Assembly (NCBI RefSeq): GCF_947539375.1
Contig: NZ_OX443569.1
Coordinates: 186,001 to 250,000, forward strand
Direction of reading: 5' to 3'
Origin: Lactobacillus isalae
GTDB taxonomy: Bacteria > Bacillota > Bacilli > Lactobacillales > Lactobacillaceae
DNA: 64,000 nt
In this document: one piece after another, positions 29,153 to 38,102 of the stretch
Layout: each line of letters starts with the position of its first letter
Position numbering within the stretch: the first letter of the stretch is position 1
Notes under the pieces: model-generated
Databases searched by the model: none
The model's input: only the letters and a program-made list of their open reading frames with translations
What the model was told of the DNA's origin: nothing
Translations under genes and position numbers: made by a program

Positions 29153-30577
29153 TTAATTTTGTAGTCGATCAGTATTAATTGAAAAACTTAAACGAGATAA
29201 AGTTAACTCATGTTTTACTAAATTACCAACAGCTTTATGGGTAAGGTCAAGAACCTTTTGTGCATTAGCAGCATTAGCTTTAGTTAAGTACTGGGTTAAC
29301 TTTTGTCCACTTAACTTTTCAGCTTCAATATCAGTTTGATGAACTAAATGATTTGTAAGTTGATCGGCAGTAGGCAAGAAACCATCTAAGCCATTTAATA
29401 GAGATTTCATTTCGTTATAACTTGGTTGAATCAAGGCAGCAACTGTTCTTGAAAGCCAATAAGCTTGATCAGAATTATATGCATCAGTAGTGTTTTCATA
29501 TTGAGGAGCAGTACCGTTTGCATTAGCATAAAATGGAATATATGGATTAAAAGCAGTTGGAGCAAAGTTAAACCAAGCAATTCCAGCAATTCCGGCTGGA
29601 ACGTTATTTCTAATTTCAAGAATATGTGATTCTGCACATCTTGCCATTGAAATTGGGCGGAATTTAGTTCTGTCGTTTTTTGGCGTATCATCGGCTAATG
29701 GATCATAAATAGTTTCATTATAGTGAGAACTAAGAACATAGCCAACGTCTTCACGTTTTAATTTACGGTCTGGTTTAAAACTAAAGTCTAAATTATTGCT
29801 GGTAGGTGAGAAAGCAATATGACCTAAATAACGTTGTCCAAACCAAACACGTGGTGTGTTATAGCAGCGATCACGTGCATTGGAAGTGCCAAAAATATGC
29901 CGGAAATTAAATTCATTTGGATCTGGATTAAGGTGATTATCTTTTACAAATTCACGAATACCAGGTGCCCACATGAAACGACTACTATCGTCAAAATCAA
30001 TGTTTTGAAGAGAAACTTGGTTAGCAATTACAGCAGCTTTGTCATCATCAAGCTTTTCGGCTACCCAATAGTGACCGGTTGGAATTTCCATATACCAAAC
30101 TTCATCTTTATCACTAAAAGCAATCCCATTGCCTTCATGTGAACCATATTTTTCAATTAATTTACCAAGATATTGCACACCATCACGAGCAGAGTGGATG
30201 AAAGGTAAGACAATACTTAATAAAGCATCTTCACCAATCCCATTACTTACTAGTGGATCAAGTCCTAAAACTTGAGGGTTACCATAAAGGCTCTCAGTTG
30301 AACTCATAGCTACATTTTCACTATTAATTCCGCATTCACCGAATTGACCGTGAATCTTATAGTCTACAAAGGGTGCCATTTGATAACGAAGTGCATTTTC
30401 AGGCAAAGGAATATCTAAACCAGTTACATATGAGTGAAAAGTTTGTTTTTCTGATTTGGCAGGAACAACTACAAACTTTACTGGTACGTTACAAGCTTCT
30501 GCATCACAATCACGTGCAATTATTGTAGAACCAGCAATATTGGCTTTTTTACCAACTATAACAGTGGTACATGCCAT
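29153..30577 (-). CDS. C69 dipeptidase (PepD type), cassette B
   Basis: N-terminal-nucleophile dipeptidase of 474 residues. The start M-A-C-T-T-V-I-V-G-K matches the PepDA family, where the cysteine at position 3 becomes the N-terminal nucleophile. I-I-A-R-D-C-D-A and the G-Q-F-G-E-C-G-I-N segment follow as in the family. Length is typical. There is no signal peptide. It occupies the third position in its cassette, as the C45-like gene does in the sister cassette; both are Ntn hydrolases but from different families. It would cut dipeptides or a related amide in the cytoplasm. A terminator follows immediately. Confidence 0.92.
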   Translation of the reverse strand: MACTTVIVGKKANIAGSTIIARDCDAEACNVPVKFVVVPAKSEKQTFHSYVTGLDIPLPENALRYQMAPFVDYKIHGQFGECGINSENVAMSSTESLYGNPQVLGLDPLVSNGIGEDALLSIVLPFIHSARDGVQYLGKLIEKYGSHEGNGIAFSDKDEVWYMEIPTGHYWVAEKLDDDKAAVIANQVSLQNIDFDDSSRFMWAPGIREFVKDNHLNPDPNEFNFRHIFGTSNARDRCYNTPRVWFGQRYLGHIAFSPTSNNLDFSFKPDRKLKREDVGYVLSSHYNETIYDPLADDTPKNDRTKFRPISMARCAESHILEIRNNVPAGIAGIAWFNFAPTAFNPYIPFYANANGTAPQYENTTDAYNSDQAYWLSRTVAALIQPSYNEMKSLLNGLDGFLPTADQLTNHLVHQTDIEAEKLSGQKLTQYLTKANAANAQKVLDLTHKAVGNLVKHELTLSRLSFSINTDRLQN

Positions 30578-30607
30578 ATATAATCGTCCTTTCTAAAGAA
30601 TTATTCT

Positions 30608-31933
30608 TTAAATTGGGTTCATTGCGTTCCAGTATGGAAGCATTACAGGTTCTTTTTCGTATGCAGCAAGTTGTTCATCGGTCAAGTACTTCTTGTTGAC
30701 TACAGTTTCGTAAGTGTATTGTTCCATCCAGTCGTTACCCATAATAAAGTAACCTTTGTGACCTGGCTTAGTGCCCCAAGAGTTTTGAATCTTCCATCTG
30801 ATTGGCTTATTATCACGCATGTCAACACCTGAAATAAGCATTGCGTGTGTTGGTAAACTTTCACGATATTCAAATCTCTTAGTCTTGTCAGTGCCTAACT
30901 TAATGCCAAATGAACGATCCCAGTCAAAGACTTTTTCAGTTAAAAGACCAGCATCTGGTGCCCATTCTTGAAGAACGTCACAACCAAACCATACAGGTTC
31001 ATCATCCTTCAATTGTTCAATGGCAGTCTTTTCCATATCCTTCATTGAAACGTTGAAGTAGCGGCTTGGTTGACCACCAACCATGTTGCCAGAAATTTCA
31101 ACGCCAAATGGGGTGTTGTATGGATAGTTTTCACCAGGTAAGTTCATTAATTCAACGTAGTCATCAAAGTTAATGTTTACGAACTTCTTGAAGAATTCTA
31201 ATGGAGTAATTTGACCAGTGGTGTGATATTCATTGTTTTCATCACGGTATTCATAAGTAAATTTCTCTGGAGGAGTACCTAAAGAAATGGCTAAGATACG
31301 GTAATTTTCTGCATTTAAGCGACGTAGAACACTCTTCATCTTTTCATCAGATGCGTCGCTGTTAGCTAAATCACGTAATTTCAAAGCATCTTTTTGTAAC
31401 TTTCTATCGTACATACGGTTTAATTCAGTTGAGTTAGCACTAACTGCATCTTCTGGCATGGCTTCCATTGGAACAATACCGTATTTTTCGATTAAGTCTA
31501 CTAATAATTGCCAGTCACCACCATCTTGTTGTGGAGTGGTAAGTAACCAGTTAACTAGACGATCGGACAATGGACGATCAGCGGTGTTAATAATGTTTTG
31601 GTAGAAGTAGTTACCTTTTTCTAGCTTGTCGTAGAAGTAAACGTAGCTAGGTGATAATTCCATGTCCTTAATGTGGTGTTCTTTTTCAATGTGGTAACGA
31701 ATGAAGTTTAAACCTGAGAAGTCCCAGCAACGACCAGATTGTTTTTGGTTTAAAAGTTTATTTGAATCAACATCAATTGAGAATACAAATGGGTGTGAAT
31801 TGATTTCACTTTGATTTGTAATTGACTTCTTGATGCCGTTCTTCATTACGGCATTTTGAGTGTTACGATACTTTGGAGTATCTAAAAATTCTGATCTAAC
31901 TTGTTTTAAATCTTCATTATCAATTTGTACCAT
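30608..31933 (-). CDS. C1B cysteine aminopeptidase (PepC/PepG-like), cassette B
   Basis: Paralogue of 26068-27393 with the same length of 441 residues. The nucleophile is C69 (Q-S-G-R-C-W), with the histidine in L-P-T-H-A-M-L and the asparagine in I-Q-N-S-W-G. The two proteins share long identical runs, such as the N-A-V-M-K-N-G-I-K-K start region, and differ mainly near residues 40-50 and in the C-terminal tail (P-Y-W-N-A-M-N-P-I). The gene lies 33 bp after the APC gene and 30 bp before the C69 gene. AAGAGATTATT precedes the ATG. Confidence 0.92.
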   Translation of the reverse strand: MVQIDNEDLKQVRSEFLDTPKYRNTQNAVMKNGIKKSITNQSEINSHPFVFSIDVDSNKLLNQKQSGRCWDFSGLNFIRYHIEKEHHIKDMELSPSYVYFYDKLEKGNYFYQNIINTADRPLSDRLVNWLLTTPQQDGGDWQLLVDLIEKYGIVPMEAMPEDAVSANSTELNRMYDRKLQKDALKLRDLANSDASDEKMKSVLRRLNAENYRILAISLGTPPEKFTYEYRDENNEYHTTGQITPLEFFKKFVNINFDDYVELMNLPGENYPYNTPFGVEISGNMVGGQPSRYFNVSMKDMEKTAIEQLKDDEPVWFGCDVLQEWAPDAGLLTEKVFDWDRSFGIKLGTDKTKRFEYRESLPTHAMLISGVDMRDNKPIRWKIQNSWGTKPGHKGYFIMGNDWMEQYTYETVVNKKYLTDEQLAAYEKEPVMLPYWNAMNPI

Positions 31934-31966
31934 AATAATCTCTTTTCTTTAAAATCGATAATTTAT

Positions 31967-33613
31967 TTAGTTTTCATCAGTAGAAATATCGTTGTTTTCA
32001 TCAGCTTTAACTACATGATCAGAAACTTGTTCATCTGGCTTATATGGACGCTTAATCGGCATTCCCATTGGGTTTTGATCTTTTGACATAACTGTAGTAG
32101 GTACGTTTGACAATACCTTGCCAGGTTTCTTAAGACCTTCAATTTCCCAAGTAAATGGAGCAAATTCATTATTTGGGTCAACCCAATCGTGATGCTTTGA
32201 AAGTTGATATAAGCCAAAGCAGATTGCAAGAATAACTGCAACTAAAATTAAAATGACTGAAATATAAACCGTTGGAGAACCAACCTCTGATTTAACTTGT
32301 GCAGGTGGATAAATGGCTAAAACAATTGCGAAAGCACTTGAAATTAAGCCAACTCCTGCAACAATCCATGCTCCAACCATACCACCTGGAACTTTAAATG
32401 AACGAGGACGGTTAGGTTGGTCATAACGTAGACGTAAGAATGCAGTAAACATGAGAATGTAATAAATCATGTATAAAACGGTAATTGTCTGAGTTAGCAA
32501 AATAACGAATCCTTCAACATTTGGAATTAATTTTACTAAGTAAGCAATAATCGTCATGCCTGCGATTTGCGTATACATTAAGTGTGCTGGCATCTTGTGC
32601 TTATTCTTTTCTTGGAACCAGTTTGGTAAAAATCCACTACCACCAGCTTGACCTAACATAAATGAAGGTCCAGCCATATTCGTAACAACCATAGCAATGG
32701 TATTACATAGTAATGCCCAAACAAGGACCATGTATAACCATGGCATTCCGATAGTCGATCCTAAAATTCTGAATACAGAGTAGAGAGTGTATAAAACGTT
32801 AATTTGTTTTTCAGGAATAATCATTGCGATAATGACAGTACCGACTACGAAGATTAAGAAGGCAAGAACAATAGAAATGAACATTGCCTTAGTAAAGTCT
32901 TTTTCAGGATGCTTTAGTTGCTTGATGTGGGCTGCATTCATATCAATACCGGTGTATGAGAAGAATACCCCAGCGGCTAAAGCTAAGGTGCTCATTCCAT
33001 TCCACTTAGGAATTAATCCCTTTGGTGTCATTGGAATAGCAGGAGTATGTCCTTGAGCTACCCAAACAATAGCTAAAATAACCATCACTGCTAAAGGAAT
33101 TAAACTTCCGATGATAACTCCGTATTTAGCAAGATTAGAGAATGTTTTAACACCTCTGGTTGCTAAATAGGTTAAAAGCCAATATAAAATGATCCAGCCT
33201 GTCATGATCAATAGTTCATGTTGTGGATTTTGAGCAAATTTTACAGCGGCATCATAGTTCGGTGTATAGAACATAATCGTTGCAGTAAAACTAGGCATTC
33301 CCATTCCAAAGTTCAGCATTGTCTGGAACCATAGAATAAGTAAACAGGTTAGTCCCCAGCCTTTACCTAAACCTTCACCAACCCAGCGGAAGATTCCTCC
33401 GCGGTTACTCCAACCAGAAGCAAGTTCAGCCGCAACTAAAGCAGTTGGGATGAAGAAACAAATAGCTCCGATTGCGAAGTACGTTACTGATGCAAGTCCG
33501 TAGAATGATTGTTGAACATCATTAGCAAGACCAGCAACCATTGATACGTTCATCATTGTCAAGGCAAGGACGGATATATAGGTCTTTTTTGTTTTGGTTT
33601 TTTCGTCTTCCAT
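31967..33613 (-). CDS. GadC-like APC amino-acid exchanger, cassette B
   Basis: Membrane exchanger of 548 residues with 12 helices, strongly similar throughout to the gene at 27418-29085 (for example A-H-L-M-Y-T-Q-I-A-G-M-T-I-I and Q-P-N-R-P-R). It has the same hydrophilic tail with W-E-I-E-G-L-K-K-P-G-K. It is first in its transcription unit, behind AAGGAG, and leads the peptidase and C69 genes. The long AT-rich region upstream contains two palindromes that could be operators (33697-33712 and 33789-33800). Confidence 0.88.
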   Translation of the reverse strand: MEDEKTKTKKTYISVLALTMMNVSMVAGLANDVQQSFYGLASVTYFAIGAICFFIPTALVAAELASGWSNRGGIFRWVGEGLGKGWGLTCLLILWFQTMLNFGMGMPSFTATIMFYTPNYDAAVKFAQNPQHELLIMTGWIILYWLLTYLATRGVKTFSNLAKYGVIIGSLIPLAVMVILAIVWVAQGHTPAIPMTPKGLIPKWNGMSTLALAAGVFFSYTGIDMNAAHIKQLKHPEKDFTKAMFISIVLAFLIFVVGTVIIAMIIPEKQINVLYTLYSVFRILGSTIGMPWLYMVLVWALLCNTIAMVVTNMAGPSFMLGQAGGSGFLPNWFQEKNKHKMPAHLMYTQIAGMTIIAYLVKLIPNVEGFVILLTQTITVLYMIYYILMFTAFLRLRYDQPNRPRSFKVPGGMVGAWIVAGVGLISSAFAIVLAIYPPAQVKSEVGSPTVYISVILILVAVILAICFGLYQLSKHHDWVDPNNEFAPFTWEIEGLKKPGKVLSNVPTTVMSKDQNPMGMPIKRPYKPDEQVSDHVVKADENNDISTDEN

Positions 33614-34425
33614 GAAAATACCAACTCCTTACTAGAAAGGCAAAAGAAGCTAACTAAAAAGATGCTTAGCTTGTGAAAATCTATATAAAATATAACTTAT
33701 GTTATAATTAATAGATTTAAAAAACGCTAAAACTAGCGATATCCACGAGCTCTCATCAAAATAGAAAGTTGAAATATTAAAATAGATAGTTATATATAAC
33801 AACTTGCAAGTCAAAATAATAATTAATCTATTCGTCTCTTAAGATAGAGGGTAGGTACTAAAAAAGCAAATAAAAAGACTTCTTATGTTATTTAATGAGA
33901 ATTTACTCTATAGTTGTTAGAATATTAAAGAATCAATTAAATAGTTAGTACATGTAACACATATTTATTTTTATAAGAAATTGTAACTTATACTAAAAAA
34001 CATATTTCGAATAAAACTCGAAATATGTTTTTATTTATTGTAATTAGTTATTACTTATTTTCAGGAGTATATTTAACCATTAATCGCTTACTTTGAAAGT
34101 TCAAAAATTTTAAATACGGACTATCTTGTGATACAAATGTTTAAGAATAGTCATAATTGTTAAAGAACTAGAAGCTTATAAGTAATAGCTTTATTCCCGT
34201 AATCGTATGTATGTTAACTTTAATTTTATGAAAGGTGATACTTTAGTTACTAACTATGAAGAGTAAATACTTTATTCGCTATAATTGCCTTTTACTTATG
34301 GTAAGGGTTGATAGCGGGAATTTTCTGATACAATTATGACCATACCTAAAAACATTTGTATCATGTGGTAAACAGATAGTGATAAATATAAGTGCTATGT
34401 AATAAGTAATTACTTAATATGAGAT
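33614..34425. other. 812-bp AT-rich intergenic region with palindromes and a degenerate long inverted repeat
   Basis: No credible gene is seen on either strand. Features are: palindromes TATAAC/GTTATA (33697-33712) and GTTATATATAAC (33789-33800); a hairpin AAACATATTTCGA/TCGAAATATGTTT (33998-34030) with a T-rich flank; and an imperfect long inverted repeat, left arm from about 34121 and right arm ending at about 34379. The inverted repeat may be the wreck of a mobile element. The aspT terminator is not obvious; AAGTAATTACTT near 34405 is the only local palindrome. Confidence 0.6.
34121..34379. repeat. Imperfect inverted repeat pair enclosing about 110 bp
   Basis: Left arm: ACTATCTTG, then GATACAAATGTTTAAG (from 34130), TCATAATTG and ATTCCCG (about 34192-34199). 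The reverse complement of the right arm reads ACTATCTG, GATACAAATGTTTTTAGG, GTCATAATTGTATC and ATTCCCG in the same order. Small gaps separate the matching blocks. The core between the arms has no open frame of note. It looks like a MITE-like or decayed insertion element. Confidence 0.5.
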
Positions 34426-36090
34426 TTATGCTAATAAGGCTACAACTAATGGAGCCATAACGGTTAAGAAAATATTACCTAAAGCATAAGTAGGAGTATA
34501 ACTTAGTGCAAATACTGTAGAATCAGTCTCAGCATTTACAGCATTTAAAGCAGCGGTGATTGTTCCGGATCCACAAAGTGAACCGATATTATCAACAATG
34601 TTCATCTTTAAAATGAATTTACTAATAAGTAGTGTAAAGAAATGAGGCAAAATTGATACAAGTACACCGATTACGAATACTAGCCATCCCATTTCTTTTA
34701 GGGCAGTAACAAATCCGCTACCAGCTTCAAGACCTACAACGCCAATGAATAGGTTCAAGCCTAAACTCTTTAATAGCCAAGCTGTTGAAGGAGGAATAAC
34801 TCCGATATTTGGATGTTTTTCTTGTAACCATCCAAAGTATAGGCCAGCAAATAGGGCACCTCCTCCGCCACCAAGGGTTAAAGGAATTTTGTGAATTGTA
34901 ATAACAATTGCTCCCAATAAGATACCTAAAAAGATCCCAATCGACATAAAACTTACATCAGTCTTAGTACCGGCAGCTTTTACATATCCGATCAGTTTAA
35001 TATTATTTTTTAGATAATTTTCTGGACCAACAAGTGTGATATGATCGCCAGTAGTCAATTTTGTATAATCTTTTATATCTTTACCGTCGTGTTGTGCACT
35101 ATCAATTAAAACACCGTTAGCAAGGAATTTTTCTAAGGTATTATATGAATATTCCTTAGTTAATAACACTGTTACTTTCTTTAATTGAATTGGGTAATTA
35201 TTAACATCGATTTCTTTTAACTCAGTGTATGTATTAACAAAAGATGCAAATCCTTGTATACTGCCAACTGTAATTATTACATCGGTTGGCTTTAATACGG
35301 CTTTAGAGCTAGTTAAAGGTTGTTTGTTTCTGTAAATTTTTTCAATAATTAATCCTATATTTTCTTTATCGAAGTTTTGAATGCTTTTTCCAACTAAGCT
35401 AGAACCTTTAGTGATCTCAAAGCCTCTTATACGAATGTTAGAAGAGAGTTTAACACCTTGAGTTTGAGATTTAATATGATTAGTTTCAATGTATTTCTTA
35501 GTTGCTTCTTTTAAGTTGACATGAAGAATTGCTGGAGCAATATTCTTTAAAAAGATTAAGACACCGACAGTACCAAATACATAGGCTAGGGCATAAGCAA
35601 TAGCTACTTGTGACATTGCTGCTTGCTTTGCAGCAGAAGAAATATGTAAGGCTTCGATTGCAGAATTAGCAGTACCAATACAAGCTGATTGAGTTAAAGC
35701 TCCTGCAATGATGCCGCCAGCTTCACCAAATTTAACATGAAATACCTTAAATAAACCAAAAGCTACTCCAAAAGCAATTACTGAAAAGACAATGCTTTGA
35801 ATAATAAATTTAATACCTTTTTTCTTAAAGCTATCAATAAAGACTAGACCAACTTCATATCCAATAGTAAAGATAAAGAGATCAAAAAAGAGGTTTTTAA
35901 CAACAGGTGCAATTTGGAATTTACCCATTTGTCCGATAACTAAACCTACTAGTAACACACCAACTGTAGCACCAAGTTTAAAACTCTTAATGTGAAATCT
36001 ACCAAGTAGATAACCTAATCCTAAAGTAAGGAAGATGGCTACGGAAGGATTTGTTAATACAAAGTTACATATTGAATGCCATACATTCAT
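34426..36090 (-). CDS. aspT: Aspartate:alanine antiporter AspT
   Basis: Membrane exchanger bringing in L-aspartate and releasing L-alanine. The 554 residues have the AspT/YbjL layout: about five helices, a large hydrophilic middle with two TrkA-C-like parts (about residues 205-365, G-S-S-L-V-G-K-S and T-T-G-D-H-I-T-L-V-G), then about six more helices. The conserved G-x-I-x-G-A-L-T-Q-S and G-S-G-T-I-T-A-A-L-N segments appear in the two membrane halves. It lies 17 bp after aspD. Together the pair creates a proton-motive cycle, because decarboxylation consumes a proton inside while the exchange moves net negative charge in. Confidence 0.93.
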   Translation of the reverse strand: MNVWHSICNFVLTNPSVAIFLTLGLGYLLGRFHIKSFKLGATVGVLLVGLVIGQMGKFQIAPVVKNLFFDLFIFTIGYEVGLVFIDSFKKKGIKFIIQSIVFSVIAFGVAFGLFKVFHVKFGEAGGIIAGALTQSACIGTANSAIEALHISSAAKQAAMSQVAIAYALAYVFGTVGVLIFLKNIAPAILHVNLKEATKKYIETNHIKSQTQGVKLSSNIRIRGFEITKGSSLVGKSIQNFDKENIGLIIEKIYRNKQPLTSSKAVLKPTDVIITVGSIQGFASFVNTYTELKEIDVNNYPIQLKKVTVLLTKEYSYNTLEKFLANGVLIDSAQHDGKDIKDYTKLTTGDHITLVGPENYLKNNIKLIGYVKAAGTKTDVSFMSIGIFLGILLGAIVITIHKIPLTLGGGGGALFAGLYFGWLQEKHPNIGVIPPSTAWLLKSLGLNLFIGVVGLEAGSGFVTALKEMGWLVFVIGVLVSILPHFFTLLISKFILKMNIVDNIGSLCGSGTITAALNAVNAETDSTVFALSYTPTYALGNIFLTVMAPLVVALLA

Positions 36091-36107
36091 TTTTTCTCAT
36101 CTACCTT

Positions 36108-37724
36108 TTATTTATTATTTTTTGTGCTTTCAAATTCTTTGTAATAATCTTTCAATACATCTAATACTTGTTTTCCAATTACAGAGTAGTCATTAGTTGG
36201 TAAGTTAGCTTGTGACACTCTTAGTTCACCTGGCTTTGCACCAAATCCAACACCATCGACTAAGACGACACCATTCTTCTCAGCTAATCTCAATAAGAAA
36301 TCAACTTGTTGAAAGTCATCTGCTAAGTAATCTCTGAATTCTTTGCCATAAGTTTTTTCAGCTAATCTGTAGACGTCAATTAATGAATAATAATGTGTAT
36401 TTGTATCAGTGTTATCTTCTGGAGCACCCATAGCTTTATGTAAATCTTGATATCTCTTATTAACTAGCTTTCTAGCAATTTCAATATATGGATCACTTGT
36501 TCCGTCAGGAGTAGCTGTTAACATATGTCTTAATGAGAATAAACTTTCCATAATTTGTTGTGGTGTTGACAAACCAGCAGTGTGGTACAAGCCAATTGAT
36601 CTGCTATCAGCAACTAAACGATCAATAAATTTCATATTTGCAGGATCTAGTACGTTACTACCGTACCGTTTATTCAATTCTTCTTTATCTGCAGCATCCA
36701 ATTTAGAAATATTATGATCGAATACGTTTTTACTATTTAAACCGATAACGCCGAGTCTCCAGCCAGTACAACCATATAGTTTAGAATATGAATAAACGAG
36801 CATAGTGTTATATGGAACAACACTGTAAATACTAGTAAAGTGGGGAACAAAAGCGCCATATACTTCATCACTAATAATCATTAAATCTGGGTTTTTAGTA
36901 GTGGCTTGTTTAATTGCGTTTAAAGCATTTTTATCAAATTCTTTTGAAGTAGGATTTGTTGGATCAACCACAATAAAGGCTTTTACTGATGGATCTGCTA
37001 ATTTTTCAATTTCTTTTGGATTAATTTCCCAGTTATTCTTTTCATATGAATGTAAATCTACTTCAACCAAATCATAATCATTTAGTTCAGGAATTCTTAG
37101 ATATGGAGTAAAAATTGGAGTATTAATAGCAATCTTGTCACCCTTATTTAGTAAGTGATTTTCTGATAAGGAATGAAATGCATATACAATTGCTGCTGTG
37201 GCACCTTCAGTTGGAAATAGCTGCGTTTTATTCGCTAAGTCTGCTCCTTCATATGACAGACCTTGAAGATAATGATTGATTATTATTTCTGTGTTTTTTA
37301 GACATCTATCAGGTACTGGATAATCATTTCCAATTACACCGTTGACCCACTCAGCTACTACGTCATCACGGTTAAGATTTAAAGTATCTTGGCAATAATT
37401 AACAGCATCAATTAGGAATTTATCTTCTTCATTTTTATCTGGATCTAAAAAAGCAAATAATCTTTCTCTAATTCCTTCGGTTGGCATATAGCCGGCCATT
37501 ATACCGTTGTCAATAGTTTGTTTTGAATCATACACTCCAAATTGTACTAGGCGCGCAAAAGCTAACCGAGAAATAGTTTGAATCCAATTTGGATTTCCTC
37601 GACCTGCATTTAAGAAAATATTGCTTTGCTTATTTTTTTGAGCTAAAGCCAACATTTTTCTGCTTATTTCAAAGGCTCCTAGTTTTTCTAATTTTTCTTC
37701 TTCTTTGCTACTAAAATCTTCCAT
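36108..37724 (-). CDS. aspD: L-aspartate beta-decarboxylase / aspartate aminotransferase
   Basis: PLP enzyme turning L-aspartate into L-alanine and CO2. The 538 residues match the AspD/AsdA size, which is larger than ordinary aminotransferases. The Schiff-base lysine is K315 in Y-S-Y-S-K-L-Y-G-C-T-G-W-R-L-G. N-A-G-R-G-N-P-N-W near residue 41 and D-P-T-N-P-T-S-K-E near residue 255 fit the fold-type-I family. AAGGAGG precedes the ATG. First gene of the aspD-aspT operon; upstream lies GCGTTA/TAACGC (37753-37769) in the leader region. Confidence 0.95.
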   Translation of the reverse strand: MEDFSSKEEEKLEKLGAFEISRKMLALAQKNKQSNIFLNAGRGNPNWIQTISRLAFARLVQFGVYDSKQTIDNGIMAGYMPTEGIRERLFAFLDPDKNEEDKFLIDAVNYCQDTLNLNRDDVVAEWVNGVIGNDYPVPDRCLKNTEIIINHYLQGLSYEGADLANKTQLFPTEGATAAIVYAFHSLSENHLLNKGDKIAINTPIFTPYLRIPELNDYDLVEVDLHSYEKNNWEINPKEIEKLADPSVKAFIVVDPTNPTSKEFDKNALNAIKQATTKNPDLMIISDEVYGAFVPHFTSIYSVVPYNTMLVYSYSKLYGCTGWRLGVIGLNSKNVFDHNISKLDAADKEELNKRYGSNVLDPANMKFIDRLVADSRSIGLYHTAGLSTPQQIMESLFSLRHMLTATPDGTSDPYIEIARKLVNKRYQDLHKAMGAPEDNTDTNTHYYSLIDVYRLAEKTYGKEFRDYLADDFQQVDFLLRLAEKNGVVLVDGVGFGAKPGELRVSQANLPTNDYSVIGKQVLDVLKDYYKEFESTKNNK

Positions 37725-37841
37725 AATGTCCTCCTTAAAAAAACACTAAGCGTTAATAAATAACGCCCTTTTAGACTTTTCGCCTTTAGTATAATAAAAA
37801 AAAAAAAAGCAATATATTAGTCTTTAGCGCTATGATCTTGC

Positions 37842-37930
37842 GGTTTTAAGAGGACTACGCTATTGAGAAAATAGCGTAAAACCAGTTTATATTTAGAATG
37901 ATTTTGAATATAAATCATCTATTTCTCAAT
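37842..37930. promoter_or_regulatory. Nested and mutually exclusive inverted repeats between aspD and an APC gene
   Basis: Hairpin 1: GGTTTT (37842-37847) plus ACGCTATT (37857-37864) pair with AATAGCGT (37870-37877) plus AAAACC (37878-37883). Hairpin 2: ATTGAGAAAATAG (37862-37874) pairs with CTATTTCTCAAT (37919-37930). Inside it TTTATATT and AATATAAA (37887-37913) also pair. Hairpins 1 and 2 use the same bases and cannot form together. It may be an attenuator-like switch or overlapping operators; the rest of the 378-bp gap is AT-rich. Confidence 0.55.
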
Positions 37931-38102
37931 GATTAAATAACTGTTCACAAAAGCAAAACATATAGATTATAAAATTATTTTTGTTATTTTTATTGACTAT
38001 ATAAGTACAAAAATTTGTTTTTTTAGGTTGTGACTGTTATGTTGAAGATGAGAGTAAGTATGTAACTTTAATAAATTGATAATTTCAAAGGTGGTAAGGA
38101 TT

